From NCBI GenBank assembly GCA_002504525.1, contig DATD01000031.1, forward strand, positions 67,939 through 131,938: 64,000 nucleotides of DNA, in the 5' to 3' direction. This document shows, piece by piece, positions 63,132 to 64,000 of this stretch (positions are counted from its first letter, which is position 1; each line of letters opens with the position of its first letter). Below the pieces are notes generated by a model that had not been told where the DNA came from, made no database searches, and worked only from the letters and a program-made list of their open reading frames with translations. The stretch comes from Methanomassiliicoccus sp. UBA345 (GTDB taxonomy: Archaea; Thermoplasmatota; Thermoplasmata; Methanomassiliicoccales; Methanomassiliicoccaceae). The translations under genes and the position numbers were made by a program.

Positions 63132-63308
63132 ATGGCGGCGTGGGAAGCACGTTACGAACGCTCGCTGCGCTGGATGATCGAGTACGTGTTCTCTGCGGTG
63201 AAGAGAACGCTCGATGGCGGCATGAGGTCGCGTCGACGCGACCTAATGTTCTCAAAGGTCGAGAACAAGTTCTGGACGTGGAACGAGATGCAGTGCGCGG
63301 ATTTATGA
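63132..63308 (+). pseudogene. Transposase C-terminal fragment
   Basis: One frame reads AWEARYERSLRWMIEYVFSAVKRTLDGG before a stop at 63308. RWM-E-VFSAxKR is the conserved C-terminal signature of IS5/IS1182-like DDE transposases. Upstream sequence in that frame has stops (around 63040-63065), so the gene is broken and its N-terminal part is deleted. Confidence 0.7.
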
Positions 63309-63323
63309 AACTAAGTTGAGGCC
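63309..63323 (-). repeat. Right terminal inverted repeat of the IS remnant
   Basis: AACTAAGTTGAGGCC on the plus strand, the inverted partner of the left repeat. Confidence 0.75.
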
Positions 63324-63328
63324 GCGCA

Positions 63329-63339
63329 AGTAATATATG
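63329..63339 (+). promoter_or_regulatory. TATA box for the ABC transporter ATPase
   Basis: AGTAATATATG lies about 47 bases before the TTG start, giving a leader of about 20 bases that includes the ribosome site GGAGGA at 63370-63375. It lies immediately outside the IS right end. Confidence 0.6.
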
Positions 63340-63380
63340 AACGCCCTGATTTCGTTCTATAATCATTTAGGAGGATTCAC

Positions 63381-64000
63381 TTGGAGCCTATCGTCATCAC
63401 TGACCTCGTCAAGAACTTCGGGGGATTCAAGGCGGTCGACGGCCTAAGCCTCACGGTCCGCCAGGGCACCTTCGTCGGATTCCTGGGGCCGAACGGCGCC
63501 GGGAAGACGACCACCATAAAGATCCTGACCAACATGCTGAGGGCCACCAGCGGCTCCGCCTACCTCAACGGCGTGGACGTCGTCAAGGACCCCAAGGCGG
63601 CCATGGCCGATCTGGGAGCGGTGGTGGAGACGCCAGAGTTCTATCCCTACCTGACGCCCAATGAGACGCTGGCCTTCCTCGGCGAGTTGAGAGGCATGAG
63701 CACCGAGGACATCCGCATCCGCTCCGCCGAGGTCCTCGAGACTGTGAAGATGACCGAGTGGGCGGACCAGCGCATCGGCAAGTTCTCCAAGGGGATGAAG
63801 CAGCGCATCGCCATCGCCCAGGCCATACTGCACCGGCCGTCGGTGGTAATCCTCGATGAGCCGACCTCTGGGCTCGACCCGAGAGGCATGGCAGAGGTGC
63901 GAGAGGTGCTCATGGACCTCAAGAAGGAGCGCTACACCATCTTCATGTCCTCCCACCTGCTGAACGAGGTGCAGGAGATCTGCGACGAGGTAGCCCTCAT
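63381..64000 (+). CDS. ABC transporter ATP-binding protein (truncated by window)
   Basis: The frame stays open to the right edge, so at least 206 residues are coded and the C-terminus is missing. Walker A is GPNGAGKTTT, the signature motif region is KFSKGMKQRIAIAQA, and Walker B is VVILDEPTSGLDP followed by the H-loop SSHLL. The layout is that of ABC-2 type exporters or natA-like ATPases, whose membrane partner would lie downstream. The start is TTG with an excellent GGAGGA site 6-7 bases before it; no ATG or GTG fits. Confidence 0.88.
   Translation, partial: MEPIVITDLVKNFGGFKAVDGLSLTVRQGTFVGFLGPNGAGKTTTIKILTNMLRATSGSAYLNGVDVVKDPKAAMADLGAVVETPEFYPYLTPNETLAFLGELRGMSTEDIRIRSAEVLETVKMTEWADQRIGKFSKGMKQRIAIAQAILHRPSVVILDEPTSGLDPRGMAEVREVLMDLKKERYTIFMSSHLLNEVQEICDEVAL

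Larger units (their letters stand above)
62903..63323. mobile_element. Decayed insertion sequence bounded by inverted repeats
   Basis: The 421-base segment starts with GGCCGCAACTTAGTT and ends with its near-perfect inverted complement (14 of 15 matching). Inside is a broken transposase fragment. It is too short for a complete element and probably cannot move itself. No clear target duplication is seen. It separates the fumarase promoter from the ABC transporter promoter. Confidence 0.75.

Overview
The window reads as a chromosomal segment of a high-GC archaeon. The evidence is pervasive TATA boxes about 27 bases upstream of start codons (leaderless transcripts), deoxyhypusine synthase, archaeal pilin and secretion-ATPase genes, Lhr helicases, a tRNA with a bulge-helix-bulge intron, an HdrD-type heterodisulfide reductase subunit, and DNA gyrase, which only some archaeal lineages carry. 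Together these point to Thermoplasmatota, most likely a relative of Methanomassiliicoccales. That placement is inference: no 16S rRNA or mcr gene is present.

0-17.8 kb is dominated by respiratory, hydrogenase-like membrane complexes. After a truncated FAD oxidoreductase, an orphan DNA methyltransferase and a thioredoxin-like gene, a six-gene minus-strand operon (echABCDEF) encodes a group 4 energy-converting [NiFe] hydrogenase with all four NiFe cysteines. Past a plus-strand universal stress gene, a second minus-strand operon has the layout hyfB-C-E-F-G-H-I. Its large subunit has lost every NiFe-binding cysteine, so it is an energy-converting hydrogenase-related (Ehr) complex and not a hydrogenase. 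A ferritin-like gene and an orphan hdrD lie just beyond it. A plausible picture is a ferredoxin-driven ion-pumping economy in which Ech makes or uses H2 and the Ehr complex passes electrons to an unknown partner.

17.9-27.9 kb holds housekeeping genes: a 913-residue Lhr helicase, a fumarylacetoacetate hydrolase family enzyme, the rRNA methyltransferase rlmE, purM, a DUF531 protein, deoxyhypusine synthase, and a coiled-coil protein with a KaiC-like ATPase domain. A tRNA-Phe gene follows.

28-42.7 kb is the most unusual accessory region. A pilin-like protein is followed by secretion ATPase, TadC, TadC and ATPase in mirrored order. Then comes a 1996-residue CARDB-repeat surface protein with cytoplasmic zinc ribbons and an internal AT-rich patch, and then a coiled-coil protein with fresh 81-bp repeats next to a second KaiC-like ATPase. 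I read this as a candidate pilus or surface-adhesion system.

42.7-50.2 kb carries gyrA, gyrB (interrupted by a 435-residue HNH intein), thiC, and a tRNA-Thr(CGU) with a 30-nt intron in its D-loop. 50.2-54.6 kb has a zinc-ribbon helical protein and a repair-flavoured cluster: an endonuclease IV-like TIM barrel, an adenosine-specific kinase family protein, a methyltransferase and an OGG glycosylase, then an HTH/zinc regulator. 54.9-64 kb has a 1794-residue Lhr-type helicase, a CarboxypepD_reg surface protein, a two-subunit fumarase, a decayed insertion sequence with inverted repeats, and the start of an ABC transporter ATPase.
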